Origin: Planctomycetota bacterium
GTDB taxonomy: Bacteria; Planctomycetota; UBA1135; UBA2386
Direction of reading: 5' to 3'
DNA: 55,236 nt
Assembly: GCA_016872675.1 (NCBI GenBank)
Contig: VGZG01000014.1
Location: 1 to 55,236, forward strand
The notes beneath the pieces were generated by a model that saw nothing but the letters and a program-made list of their open reading frames with translations, was not told the origin of the DNA and did no database searches. The translations under genes and the position numbers were made by a program. Position 1 is the stretch's first letter. The number at the start of each line of letters is the position of its first letter. Below, piece by piece: positions 42,152-51,661 of this stretch.

Positions 42152-44245
42152 TCAGTGGCGCGTCGACGCCGCCGACAGCGGCGCGAACGGCTGGCCCGGC
42201 GCGGCCCACTGCAGGTCGAGCGTCGCGCCGCCGCTGGCGTTGAACCAGGCGACCTCGATCGCGTGCAGCCCGGCCGCGAGCGCGACCTCGCCGCGCTTCT
42301 CGGTCGGCGCGTGCAGGCCGTCGTGGTCGATGACCACCTGCCCGTCGAGCCACAGCTTGCTGCCGTCGTCGCTGGTCAGCGCGAAGCGGTAGACGTCGTC
42401 CTGTGGCACGACGAGGAAGCCGCGATAGACGAAGGCCACGCGCTCGCCCACGTCGGTCAGCGGACCGACCGAGCCGACGACCTCGCGGCCGCTCGCCGAC
42501 AAGCTCGCGCGGTCGTCGGGGATCGCCTTCCAGTCGACGGCGAAGCGCTCGGCGACGAGGCCGTCCTTGGTCGGGCGCGCCTTGACCGGCGGCAGCGGCG
42601 TTGCCTGCGTGAACGTCCGCACGACGACCGGCGTGCGGCGCTTGCCCTGCCAGAAGCCGGCGGCCTGCACGGTCGTCGTCGCCGTCACGCGCAGCGGGCC
42701 GCGGACGATCGGCGCGCCGGCGTCGGGCTCGCTGCCGTCGGTCGTGGCCCGCACCTCGATGCGCGGATCGGCGGCTTGGACCGCGACGGCGAGGTCGCGC
42801 ACGAATGCGTCCAACTCAGCGGTGATCGTGGGCGCGCGGAACACCAGCGGCTCGCCGGCGATCTCAAGCGCGACGACGGTGGCGATCGCGTCGATCGCTG
42901 CTGGCGGCACGGCGATCTCGACGCCGGCTTCGGTCGCCGTCGCAGTCAGTTCGCGGTTGGGGTCGCCGAGCAGCCGCGCCGATCGTGGCGTGCCGCCGAG
43001 CCCGGGCACGCGCAGCACGCCGTCGGTCGGCCAGTCGAACACGTGCAGGTAGAGCGTCGTGCGGCCGCCGGCGCGCTTGCTCGTGCAGCGGCCCCACGGC
43101 AGCGCGTCGAACGGGCTCGCGGTCGTGCCGTGGATCGCCTCGCCGTTGGTCCGCATCCAGGCGCCGATCTGAGCGAGACGTTCGACCGATTCCGGCGGGA
43201 ACGTGCCGTCGGCGCGCGGGCCGATGTTGAGCAGGTAGTTGCCGCCCTTGCTCGCGATGTCGATCAGGTTGCGCAGCAGATCCTGCGTCGACTTCCACGC
43301 GCGGTCGGCGGCGTTCCAACCCCAGTGCGAGTTCATCGTCATGCACGACTCCCAGTCGACGCCGGGCAGGCCGGTCGCCGGGATCTCCTGCTCGGGCGTG
43401 GCGAAGTCGCCGACGGCGCCTGCCGCGGTCGAAAAGCCGGCCATGCCGCCGCGGTGCACGTCGACGCGGTTGTTGACCAGCATTCCAGGCGCGAGCGCGC
43501 GGCAGTGCTCGAACAAGCTCACGCCGCGTTCGTGGCTCCACGTCGCTTCCCATTCGCCGTCGAACCACATGACGGACGGTTGGTAGCGCTGCACGAGCTC
43601 AGTCACCTGCGCGCGTAGGTGGCGTTCGAAGCGCGTGAAGTCGGCGCCCTTCGTCGGCCGCGTGGTTTCCCACGGCCGTCGCGGCAGGTAGTCCGGGTGG
43701 TGCCAGTCCATGATCGAGTGGTACGTGCCGAACGCGAGTCCGTGCGCGCGGCAGGCGGCGGCGAGCTCAGCGAGCACGTCGCGGCCGTGCGGCGTGCGGC
43801 CGACATCCCAATCGGTCTCGGCGCTGTCCCACAGGCAGAAGCCGTCGTGGTGCTTGCTAGTGATCACCACGTACTTCATGCCCGCGTCCTTGGCCATGCG
43901 CGCCCATGCGTCGGCGTCGAAAGCGGTCGGGTTCCAGTTCGGCTGGAACTCGGCGTAGACCTCGCGCGGGATGCGCGCGCTGTCGCGGATCCACTCGCCG
44001 TAGCCGGTCTGATCGCGCCACTTGCCGGCGGGGATCGCATAGAGGCCCCAGTGCAGGAACAACCCGAAGCGCGCGTCGCGCCACCACGCCATGCGGTCGT
44101 CGTGAGACGCCGGCGCGCGGAGCGGGTTTGGCGCTGCGGGTGGTGGGGGCGTGGCCGCGCACGCGGCGAGGACGGCGGCGATGGCGAGGGCGCTGGCGTT
44201 GGCTGCGAGGAGGGCGCAGCGAAAGGACAAGCGGGGTGCATTCAT
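42152..44245 (-). CDS. GH29 alpha-L-fucosidase lipoprotein with PA14 domain
   Basis: A 697-residue protein. The signal peptide ends in the lipobox VLAAC (Cys29). The GH29 domain (~45-440) has ARFGLFLHWGLYAIPAGKW, ITSKHHDGFCLWDS and the nucleophile Asp229 in VMWFDGEWEATW. A chitobiase-like C-terminal segment and a PA14 domain (~545-690, with FALTSDDGSKLWLDGQVVIDH) follow, likely binding sugar. It would release fucose from glycans at the cell surface. It is divergent from the Asp-box protein, with an inverted repeat between. Confidence 0.88.
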   Translation of the reverse strand: MNAPRLSFRCALLAANASALAIAAVLAACAATPPPPAAPNPLRAPASHDDRMAWWRDARFGLFLHWGLYAIPAGKWRDQTGYGEWIRDSARIPREVYAEFQPNWNPTAFDADAWARMAKDAGMKYVVITSKHHDGFCLWDSAETDWDVGRTPHGRDVLAELAAACRAHGLAFGTYHSIMDWHHPDYLPRRPWETTRPTKGADFTRFERHLRAQVTELVQRYQPSVMWFDGEWEATWSHERGVSLFEHCRALAPGMLVNNRVDVHRGGMAGFSTAAGAVGDFATPEQEIPATGLPGVDWESCMTMNSHWGWNAADRAWKSTQDLLRNLIDIASKGGNYLLNIGPRADGTFPPESVERLAQIGAWMRTNGEAIHGTTASPFDALPWGRCTSKRAGGRTTLYLHVFDWPTDGVLRVPGLGGTPRSARLLGDPNRELTATATEAGVEIAVPPAAIDAIATVVALEIAGEPLVFRAPTITAELDAFVRDLAVAVQAADPRIEVRATTDGSEPDAGAPIVRGPLRVTATTTVQAAGFWQGKRRTPVVVRTFTQATPLPPVKARPTKDGLVAERFAVDWKAIPDDRASLSASGREVVGSVGPLTDVGERVAFVYRGFLVVPQDDVYRFALTSDDGSKLWLDGQVVIDHDGLHAPTEKRGEVALAAGLHAIEVAWFNASGGATLDLQWAAPGQPFAPLSAASTRH

Positions 44246-44285
44246 GCGGCGGCAATGTCGCATGAGCGAGGGTTTGCGTCGAATA

Positions 44286-44410
44286 CAGGGCGTGTCGACG
44301 CCGCTCCAACTTGGCGGGCGATTCGGCGGGACGGCGCGGGCATGCCGGCGGGCGGGGGCGGGGAGCGCGGCGACGGGCGCTCCGAGTTGGAGCGGCATGG
44401 ACACGCCCTG
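44286..44410. repeat. Imperfect inverted repeat, 27-base arms, in a divergent promoter region
   Basis: Arms 44286-44312 and 44384-44410 are reverse complements at 24 of 27 bases, with a 71-base GC-rich spacer holding a small hairpin (GAGCGC/GCGCTC). The arms begin CAGGGCGTGTC. It could be a dispersed extragenic element, a small mobile relic or an operator pair. The whole gap is 44246-44518; the rest shows nothing clear. Confidence 0.65.
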
Positions 44411-44518
44411 GACCGCCGTGCCTTCTACTTCCCACGTCCTCGCTGCGGTTGCCTTTCGGTTGGTTGCCGTGGCTCGCCGCTGGGTGAAACCCGCCGCCCG
44501 CGCCCTACCATCCACCCC

Positions 44519-47500
44519 ATGACCCGCCGTTTGCGCGCCGCGTCGCCGTTCCCCCAACTTGCCAGCGCACCCATCGCGCTCGCCACCCTCGCCACCCTCG
44601 CCTTCACCGCCCTCCCGGCGCAGGAACCCCGCGGCCCAGTGCCCAACGATCTGCTCGCCACGCTCGACTGGCGGCTCGTCGGCCCCTTCCGCGGCGGTCG
44701 CGTCGCCGCCGTCACTGGCATCGCGTCCGACCGCGACACCTACTACATGGGCGCGTGCGGCGGCGGCGTCTGGAGGACGACCGACAGCGGCAAGACGTGG
44801 CGCAACGTCAGCGACGGCGCGTTCGGCGGCTCGATCGGCGCGGTAGCGGTTGCGTCCAGCGACCCTCGCATCGTCTATGCCGGCGGCGGCGAGAAGACCT
44901 GGCGCGGCAACGTCAGCAGCGGCGACGGCGTGTGGAAGTCGACCGACGCCGGCGCAACATGGTCCTTCGTCGGTCTGCCGGACTCGCGGCACATCAGTCG
45001 GCTGCGCGTGCATCCGACCGACCCGAACACCGTCTACGCGGCGGTGATGGGCCACGTCTCAGGGCCCAACGCCGAGCGCGGCGTCTACCGCACGACGGAT
45101 GGCGGCGCGTCGTGGCAGCGTGTGCTGTTCGCCAACGAGCACGCCGGCGCCGTCGACCTCTGTCTCGCGCCCGATGACCCGCGCACGCTGTACGCGACGA
45201 CGTGGCGCGCGATCCGCCTGCCGTGGACGCTCGAGTCCGGCGGCGAGGGCAGCGGCGTGTGGAAGTCGACCGACGGCGGCGACAGCTGGCAGCCGCTGCA
45301 CAACCAGCCTGGCATGCCCAAGGGCGTGCTCGGCATCGCCGGCATCTGCGCCTCGCCGGCCGATCCCAAGCGACTCTACGCGCAGATCGAAGCCGAGGAG
45401 GGCGGCCTGTTCCGCAGCGACGATGCCGGCGCGTCGTGGCAGCGCGTCAACGACGACCGCAACCTGCGCCAGCGCGCGTGGTACTACACGCGGCTCGTCG
45501 CCGACCCGAAGGCGCGCGACACCGTCTACGTGCTGAACGTCTCGTTCCACAAGTCGACGGACGGCGGCAAGACGTTCACGACCATCTCGGTGCCGCACGG
45601 CGACAACCACGACCTGTGGATCGACCCGCAGGATCCCCGGCGCATGATCGAGGGCAACGACGGCGGCGCGACCGTGTCGAGCGACGGCGGCGCCAGTTGG
45701 TCGTCGATCGACAACCAGCCGACGGCGCAGTTCTACCGCGTCGCCGTCGACGACGACGCGCCGTACCGGATCTACGGCGGCCAGCAGGACAACAGCACGG
45801 TGCGCATCCAGCATCGCAGCCGCGGCGCGGGCATCGGCCAGGGCGACTGGGAAGAAACCGCCGGCGGCGAGAGCGGCTGGCTGGCGCCCAAGCCCGGGCA
45901 GCCCGACGTCGTGGTCGGCGGCAGCTACGGCGGCTACCTCGTGCGTCAGGATCACCGCACCGGCCTGCGTCGCCGCGTCGATGTGTGGCCCGACAACCCG
46001 ATGGGCGCTGGCGCCGAGGCGCTGAAGCATCGCTTCCAGTGGAACTTCCCGATCCTCTGGAGCCGCCACCAGCCGGGCCTGCTCTACACCGCCGCCGAGA
46101 CGCTGTTCGCCAGCCGCGACGACGGCCAGAGCTGGCAGCCGATCAGCGGCGACCTGACGCGCAACGACAAGAGCAAGATGGGACCGTCGGGCGGCCCGAT
46201 CACCAAGGACAACACCAGCGTCGAGTACTACGGCACGATCTTCACGCTCGACGAAGGCCGGCAGCCGGGCGTGGTCTGGACCGGCAGCGACGACGGCCGC
46301 GCGCACGTGACGCGCGACGGTGGCGCGACGTGGACCGACGTGACGCCCAAGGGCCTGCCGGAGTGGGCGCAGATCAACTGCATCGCCGGCGACCCGCACC
46401 GCGACGGCGGCTGCTACCTGACGGCGACGCGCTACAAGCTCGACGACTTCCGGCCGTACCTGTTCGCTACCGACGACTTCGGCGCGACCTGGCGCGAGAT
46501 CCACGGCGGCCTCGACACAGCGTGGTTCACGCGTTGCATCCGGCCCGACCCCGTCGTTCCCGGGCTGCTCTACTGCGGCACCGAGCGCACCGTCTGGTGC
46601 AGCTTCGACGACGGCCGGCGCTGGCAGAAGCTCGCCAACGGCCTGCCGCTCGTGCCGATCACCGACCTCGTCGTCAAGGACGGCAGCCTGATCGCGGCGA
46701 CGCAGGGCCGCTCGTTCTGGTCGTTCGACGGCCTGCCGCAGCTGCGCCAACTCGCGCCCGACCTGGCGTCGCGGCCGTTCGTCGCGTTCGAGCCGATCCC
46801 GGTCGTGCGCGGTGGCGGCGACGACGAGCCCAAGGACGACCTCGGCCGCAATCCGTGCAAGGACCTCGTCGTGCGCTTTTGGATCGGCGGTTCGGCCGAC
46901 CAGCCGGTCGCCGAGCGCGTCAGCATCGAGTGCAAGGACTTCGACGGCAAGGTGGTCTGGTCGCGTGCGACCGACGCGCAGAAGGACGACGAGAAGCTCG
47001 TCGTCAAGCGCGGCATGAACGCCGTGCGCATCGCCTGGAAGACCGACGACGCCAAGATCCTCGACGGCATGATCCTGTGGAACGGGCGCAGCCGCGCGCC
47101 GAAGCCCGCGCCCGGCGACTACCCGATCACCGTCACGTGCGGCGACGCGTCGCGCACGGTGGTTGGCACGCTGCTGCCCGACGCGCGCTCGCCGGCGACC
47201 GCTGCCGAGTTGCAGGCGCGCTTCCGGCTGGTCCGCGACGGCAACGCGATGGTCACCGAGGCGCACGACGCCATCGCCGCGATCCGCTCGCTGCGCACGC
47301 AGACGCAGGCGGTCGTCGACCGCGCCGAGGGCGACGCCAAGGCGCAGCTCGTCGAAGCGCGCAAGGCGCTCGACGCGGCGCTGACGCCGGTCGAGGAGGC
47401 GCTCTACCAGACGAAGTCGAAGAGCGGCCAGGATCCGCTGAACTACCCGATCCAGCTGACCGACAAGCTGCTCGGCGTGCTGTCCGCGGTCGAAGGCGCC

Positions 47501-47653
47501 GAGTTCGGCCCGACGCAGGGCCAGCGCGACGTCGTCGCCGAGCTGTCGGCGGCGATCCGGGCGCAACTCGACGCCTGTGCGGCGAAGAAGGCCGAGCAGC
47601 TGGCGGCGTTCAACGCGCTGGCGCTGCGGCACGCCGTGCCGCACGTGAAGTAG
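44519..47653 (+). CDS. Secreted Asp-box (BNR/VPS10-like) propeller protein
   Basis: A 1044-residue protein with signal peptide ending ALPAQ, cut before Gln. At least eleven Asp-box motifs (S/T-x-D-x-G-x-T/S-W) run from residue ~85 to ~705, e.g. TTDSGKTWRN, STDAGATWSF, STDGGDSWQP and TRDGGATWTD, giving two seven-bladed propellers as in xyloglucanase-like and sortilin-like proteins. A beta domain (~760-880) and a helical tail follow. Proteins of this type (~1000 residues) are common in Planctomycetota and Acidobacteriota and are often called glycosyl hydrolases, but few have been tested. ATG 44519 begins the signal peptide. Confidence 0.83.
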   Translation: MTRRLRAASPFPQLASAPIALATLATLAFTALPAQEPRGPVPNDLLATLDWRLVGPFRGGRVAAVTGIASDRDTYYMGACGGGVWRTTDSGKTWRNVSDGAFGGSIGAVAVASSDPRIVYAGGGEKTWRGNVSSGDGVWKSTDAGATWSFVGLPDSRHISRLRVHPTDPNTVYAAVMGHVSGPNAERGVYRTTDGGASWQRVLFANEHAGAVDLCLAPDDPRTLYATTWRAIRLPWTLESGGEGSGVWKSTDGGDSWQPLHNQPGMPKGVLGIAGICASPADPKRLYAQIEAEEGGLFRSDDAGASWQRVNDDRNLRQRAWYYTRLVADPKARDTVYVLNVSFHKSTDGGKTFTTISVPHGDNHDLWIDPQDPRRMIEGNDGGATVSSDGGASWSSIDNQPTAQFYRVAVDDDAPYRIYGGQQDNSTVRIQHRSRGAGIGQGDWEETAGGESGWLAPKPGQPDVVVGGSYGGYLVRQDHRTGLRRRVDVWPDNPMGAGAEALKHRFQWNFPILWSRHQPGLLYTAAETLFASRDDGQSWQPISGDLTRNDKSKMGPSGGPITKDNTSVEYYGTIFTLDEGRQPGVVWTGSDDGRAHVTRDGGATWTDVTPKGLPEWAQINCIAGDPHRDGGCYLTATRYKLDDFRPYLFATDDFGATWREIHGGLDTAWFTRCIRPDPVVPGLLYCGTERTVWCSFDDGRRWQKLANGLPLVPITDLVVKDGSLIAATQGRSFWSFDGLPQLRQLAPDLASRPFVAFEPIPVVRGGGDDEPKDDLGRNPCKDLVVRFWIGGSADQPVAERVSIECKDFDGKVVWSRATDAQKDDEKLVVKRGMNAVRIAWKTDDAKILDGMILWNGRSRAPKPAPGDYPITVTCGDASRTVVGTLLPDARSPATAAELQARFRLVRDGNAMVTEAHDAIAAIRSLRTQTQAVVDRAEGDAKAQLVEARKALDAALTPVEEALYQTKSKSGQDPLNYPIQLTDKLLGVLSAVEGAEFGPTQGQRDVVAELSAAIRAQLDACAAKKAEQLAAFNALALRHAVPHVK

Positions 47654-47720
47654 CGCGGGGCCTGAGCGCCACCGCCTTCCCGTCGATCTTCGGCCTGGGG
47701 CTGCTCGTGCGTCGCAACAG

Positions 47721-49436
47721 CTACCAGTTCGCCGCGGCAGACCCGCCCGGCCGGCCGCGCCACAGCGACAGCACGGCCTCGACGGTGATCCACACGGCGA
47801 GCGCCAGCAGCAGGATCGCGATCCCCAGCAGCGCGCCGTTCTGCGCCGTGATGATTTGCTGCACCAGCGCGGTCATCGTCATCGCCATCATGAACACCAT
47901 CGGCGCGCCGACGGCGACGCGCAGGCCGAGGCCCTTCTGGCTGCGGGCGAGCCAGAGCGACAGGCCGACCAGCGTCAAGCCGGCGAGCAGCTGGTTGATC
48001 GAGCCGAACAGCGGCCAGACGACGCGGTACGCCGGGATCGCCTTGCCGTCTTGGCCGGTCACCGTCTGCGCGACGAAGTACGCCGGCAGCGCCAGCGTTA
48101 CGATGGTGCCGACCGTGCCGCCGAGCCGCGTCTTCCAGCCGGTGAACTCGGTGAACAGGTGGCGCGCCAGCCGCGTCGCCACGTCGATCGTGTCGTAGAC
48201 GAACGTCGCGAACGCGAGCATGCCGAAGGTCACCGCGAACTGCAGCGGCACGCCGAGCTGGTGCAGGAAGCGGCCGATGCCGACGCCGAAGATCTTGTCG
48301 GCGCTGGCGCCGGCCAGTTCGCTGCCGGGCGCGAGCAGCATCACGCACGCCAGCGCCAGCAGCGCGACCACGCCTTCGAGCAGCATGCCGCCGTAGCCGA
48401 CGAGGTGCGCGTCGGGCTCGCGGTCGATCTGCTTGCTGGTCGTGCCCGAGCAGACGAGGCCGTGGAAGCCGCTGCAGGCGCCGCAGGCGATGGTGATGAA
48501 CAGGAACGGCACCAGCGACTGGCCGTTCTTCGCCGTGAAGCCGGTGAACGACGGCCACTCGGTCGTCGGCTGCGACAGGAACAGGCCGAGCAGGCCGCCG
48601 CCGAGCGTCAGGTAGAGGAAGTAGCCGCCGAGGTAGCCGCGCGGCTGCAGCAGCAGCCACACCGGCAGCACCGACGCGACGCCGCAGTAGGCGAGGATCG
48701 CCCAGGCCCAGTGCAGGTTGGGGATCGGGCCGTCGGCGACGAAGCGCAGCGGCAGCTGCGGACCGAGCCAGATGGCGACGCCGACGAGCGGCACGAACAC
48801 GAGGGTCACCAGCCACAGCGGCGGCCGCAGGAAGCGCACGACGAGCCCCATGGCGACGCTCAGGCCGAGGTAGAGCATCGAACTGCTGGCGACGCCGGCG
48901 CCGTCGACGGCGACGCGCTGGCCGTCGGCGCCCGGCACGGCGACGTCGAGCGCGGTGACGAACGCGCTCGCGGTCGCGTCGGCGAACGCGACGATTACGA
49001 GCACGACCGCGAGCCAGATGTACAGCACGAAGGCCGCGTAGCTGCGGCGGTTGAGGTAACGCTGCACGATCTCGGCGACCGAACAGGCGCCGTGGCGCAC
49101 CGAGCCGACCAGCGCGGCGAAGTCGTGCATCGAGCCGACGAAGACGCAGCCGAGCACGATCCACCAGAACGCCGGCTGCCAGCCGAACTGCGTCGCTGCC
49201 AGGATCGGGCCGAGGATCGGCCCGGCGGCGCTGATCGCCGAGAAGTGCTGGCCGAGCAGGTAGAAGCGCGGCGTCGGCTCGAAGTCCTCGCCGTCGCGAT
49301 GCACGTGCGCTGGCGTGGCTGCCGTGGCGTCGAGGCCGAACCACCGCATCAGCATGCGACCGTAGACGCGGTGGGCGACCCAGAACGTGACTAGGCAGAT
49401 GGCGAGCAGAGCGGCGAGCGACGGCATGGCGGGCAT
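47721..49436 (-). CDS. cstA: Carbon starvation protein CstA-family transporter
   Basis: A 571-residue membrane protein with about 14-16 hydrophobic helices. Typical CstA segments are GPILGPILAATQFGWQPAFW, HDFAALVGSVRHG and ACGACSGFHGLVCSGTTSKQ. CstA and its relatives import pyruvate or peptides when carbon is short. It is shorter than E. coli CstA (701), matching the short branch. Start ATG 49436 (or 49427). It converges on the Asp-box gene. Confidence 0.9.
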   Translation of the reverse strand: MPAMPSLAALLAICLVTFWVAHRVYGRMLMRWFGLDATAATPAHVHRDGEDFEPTPRFYLLGQHFSAISAAGPILGPILAATQFGWQPAFWWIVLGCVFVGSMHDFAALVGSVRHGACSVAEIVQRYLNRRSYAAFVLYIWLAVVLVIVAFADATASAFVTALDVAVPGADGQRVAVDGAGVASSSMLYLGLSVAMGLVVRFLRPPLWLVTLVFVPLVGVAIWLGPQLPLRFVADGPIPNLHWAWAILAYCGVASVLPVWLLLQPRGYLGGYFLYLTLGGGLLGLFLSQPTTEWPSFTGFTAKNGQSLVPFLFITIACGACSGFHGLVCSGTTSKQIDREPDAHLVGYGGMLLEGVVALLALACVMLLAPGSELAGASADKIFGVGIGRFLHQLGVPLQFAVTFGMLAFATFVYDTIDVATRLARHLFTEFTGWKTRLGGTVGTIVTLALPAYFVAQTVTGQDGKAIPAYRVVWPLFGSINQLLAGLTLVGLSLWLARSQKGLGLRVAVGAPMVFMMAMTMTALVQQIITAQNGALLGIAILLLALAVWITVEAVLSLWRGRPGGSAAANW

Positions 49437-49626
49437 CCTGCCGTGGCATCGAACGCGGTGCGAGGGCCCAGCGTCGTCGACGGCCCGGGACGTGGCGGGG
49501 CGCGGCGTGGCAGCGGCGGCTCCCGTCGCATCGCGGGCCGCGCCGGTGGACGGCTCCGGGGATGCGATGGATACTTCCACGCCAGCTCGCCCGCGCCCTG
49601 CCCGCGCCGCGCCCATGCTTACGCCC

Positions 49627-51534
49627 ATGCTCCGCCTGTTCCTCGCCGCGGCAGTGTTGCTGGCTTCGCTGCGCGCGCAGTCGACCGAACTGCGCGGCGT
49701 CTGGGTCGCGCGCGACGGCCTGACCTCGCGCAGCAAGATCGTGCAGACGCTGGACCAGCTCGCCGCCGCCAACGTCAACCTGGTGTGCGTCAACGTCTGG
49801 AGCCGCGGCTACACGATCCATCCGAGCGACGTGCTGTTCGCCGCCTGCGGCGTGCAACAGGACCCGGACTACGTCGGCCGCGATCCGCTACAGGAGTTCG
49901 TCATCGAAGCGCACCTGCGCGGCATCGAGGTGGAGGCGTGGTTCGAGTACGGCTTCATGTTCGGTTGGAGCGGCTGGTACGCCGGGCCGACCGGCATCGG
50001 CCCGGTGCTGACCGCCAACCCGACGTGGATCGGCCGCGACGTGAACGGCAACACGCAGGTCAGCGACGGCGGCACGGGCTACTTCACCTGGGCGAGCCAC
50101 GAGTGCCCGGCGGCGCGGCAGTTCCTGATCGACCTCTGCGTCGAGGTCGCCGACCGGTACGACGTCGACGGCGTCCAGTTCGACCGCTGCCGCTATCCGT
50201 CGACGAGTTGGGGCTACGACAGCTGGACGACGGCGGCCTACCAGCAGGCCACCGGCCAGACGGCGCCGACCAGCAACGTCAACAACGCGCAGTGGAAACG
50301 CTGGCGCGCTGACCGGCTGATCGCGTGGCACACCGCGTTCTACAACGCGGTGAAGGCGCGCCGGCCGGGCCTGCGCATCACCGACGCGCCGACGGTGATG
50401 CCCGGCGCATACGACAACTTCCTGCAGGATTGGCCGCAGTGGGTCGTCACTGGTTCGCTCGACCTCGTCTACCCGCAGGTCTACCGCACGACGGCGAGCA
50501 GCTACGTCACGACGCTCGACCAGCAGCTCGCCTACCTGACGACGGCGCAGCGGCAGAAGGTCGCGCCGGGCATCCGCGCGATCACCGGCACGCCGACCAA
50601 CGAGGTGCTCGCGATGGTCGCTGCCGACCGCGCGCGCAACCTGCCGGGCCACGTGTTCTGGTACGCCGAGGGGCTCTACGACGACCTGCCGTCGCTGACG
50701 GCGCAGTACTTCGCGCAGCCGGCGGCGGTGCCCGGTCGGCCGGCCAACTGGCGGCCGATCCCGACGCGCCGCGACGACGGCGACCCGACGACGACGACCA
50801 CGACCGGCTTCGCGCTGGCGGGGCTGCCGGGTTCGGTCAACCTGCTGTGCCGCGTCGCGCCGGCGACGGCGGCGGCGAGCGACAAGGTGACGTACGCAGT
50901 GCCGGTGCCCGAGGCAGGCCTCTACACGCTGCTGGTCTCGACGCCCGGCGCGCCGGGGTACTGCCCGCAAGCGCCGCACGGCATCGCCACGCCTTCGGGG
51001 CCAGCGACCGTGCGCACCAACCAGGCGGCGCTGCGCGCCGGCTGGACCGAGGTCGGCATGGTGTGGCTGAACGCCGGCGTCGTGCCGGTCGAGGTGCGCG
51101 CGCTGCCGGGCACGCAGGTGATCGCCGATGGCGTCACGCTGATGCGCTCGCGGTTGCGCGGCGGCCAGGCATCGGCAGTCGGCAGCGGCACCGTCGGCGC
51201 GCTCGGCGGCGTGCAGTTGGCGAAGCTCGGCCGCGCGGGACTCGGTGGCACGATCCGCCTGCAGGCCTCGCGCACCGCGCCGCTCACGCCGACGCTGATC
51301 GGCGTCGGCTTCACGCCGACGGCGCTGCCGCTCTTCGGCGGCACGCTCTACGTCGTTCCCGACCTCGTGCAGTTCTTCGTCAGCGACACGCAGGGCTTCG
51401 CCGAACTGCCGATCGCGGTGCCCTTCGTTCCGCCGCTGGTCGGCACGCAGCTCTGGGCGCAGGCGCTCGCGAACGACGCGACCAATCCGAACGGCGTCAC
51501 GCTGTCGCCGGGCATCGCGCTGGTGCTGCAGTAG
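49627..51534 (+). CDS. Secreted GHL10 (YngK/YddW-type) glycoside hydrolase-like protein
   Basis: A 635-residue protein with signal peptide MLRLFLAAAVLLASLRAQ, cut before Gln. Residues ~18-370 form a GHL10 TIM barrel: ELRGVWVARDGL, NVNLVCVNVWSRGYTIHPSD, DVDGVQFDRCRYP and LDLVYPQVYR. Relatives act on cell-wall or surface polysaccharides. A beta region (~385-510) follows, then the shared C-terminal module (LVGTQLWAQALANDAT, ending in Gln). ATG 49627 gives a tight signal peptide; ATG 49615, four codons upstream, is possible. It is divergent from cstA. Confidence 0.82.
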   Translation: MLRLFLAAAVLLASLRAQSTELRGVWVARDGLTSRSKIVQTLDQLAAANVNLVCVNVWSRGYTIHPSDVLFAACGVQQDPDYVGRDPLQEFVIEAHLRGIEVEAWFEYGFMFGWSGWYAGPTGIGPVLTANPTWIGRDVNGNTQVSDGGTGYFTWASHECPAARQFLIDLCVEVADRYDVDGVQFDRCRYPSTSWGYDSWTTAAYQQATGQTAPTSNVNNAQWKRWRADRLIAWHTAFYNAVKARRPGLRITDAPTVMPGAYDNFLQDWPQWVVTGSLDLVYPQVYRTTASSYVTTLDQQLAYLTTAQRQKVAPGIRAITGTPTNEVLAMVAADRARNLPGHVFWYAEGLYDDLPSLTAQYFAQPAAVPGRPANWRPIPTRRDDGDPTTTTTTGFALAGLPGSVNLLCRVAPATAAASDKVTYAVPVPEAGLYTLLVSTPGAPGYCPQAPHGIATPSGPATVRTNQAALRAGWTEVGMVWLNAGVVPVEVRALPGTQVIADGVTLMRSRLRGGQASAVGSGTVGALGGVQLAKLGRAGLGGTIRLQASRTAPLTPTLIGVGFTPTALPLFGGTLYVVPDLVQFFVSDTQGFAELPIAVPFVPPLVGTQLWAQALANDATNPNGVTLSPGIALVLQ

Positions 51535-51629
51535 CGTCCGCGGGGGGGCGTCGGCGCCGTGCGGCGACTTGGCGCGGGCCGGTGGCGGTCAGCGCGCCTG
51601 CCCGGCCGGGCGCGGACGAGGTCCGCGCG

Positions 51630-51652
51630 GCGGCCCGCACGCTGCGGGCCGC
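51630..51652. terminator. Strong hairpin between convergent GHL10 and efp genes
   Basis: Bases 51630-51639 (GCGGCCCGCA) pair perfectly with 51643-51652 around 3 bases. It is 9 bases from the efp stop and can serve both strands. Confidence 0.5.
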
Positions 51653-51661
51653 GGCGACGCG

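Noticed and set aside
45059-47644. 861-codon open frame opposite the Asp-box gene
   Set aside because: The plus strand has eleven Asp-box motifs and a signal peptide. The minus frame is an Arg/Ala/Val-rich shadow.
45202-48198. 998-codon plus-strand frame running from the Asp-box gene into cstA
   Set aside because: It crosses two confident genes in other frames and is Arg-rich without any domain.
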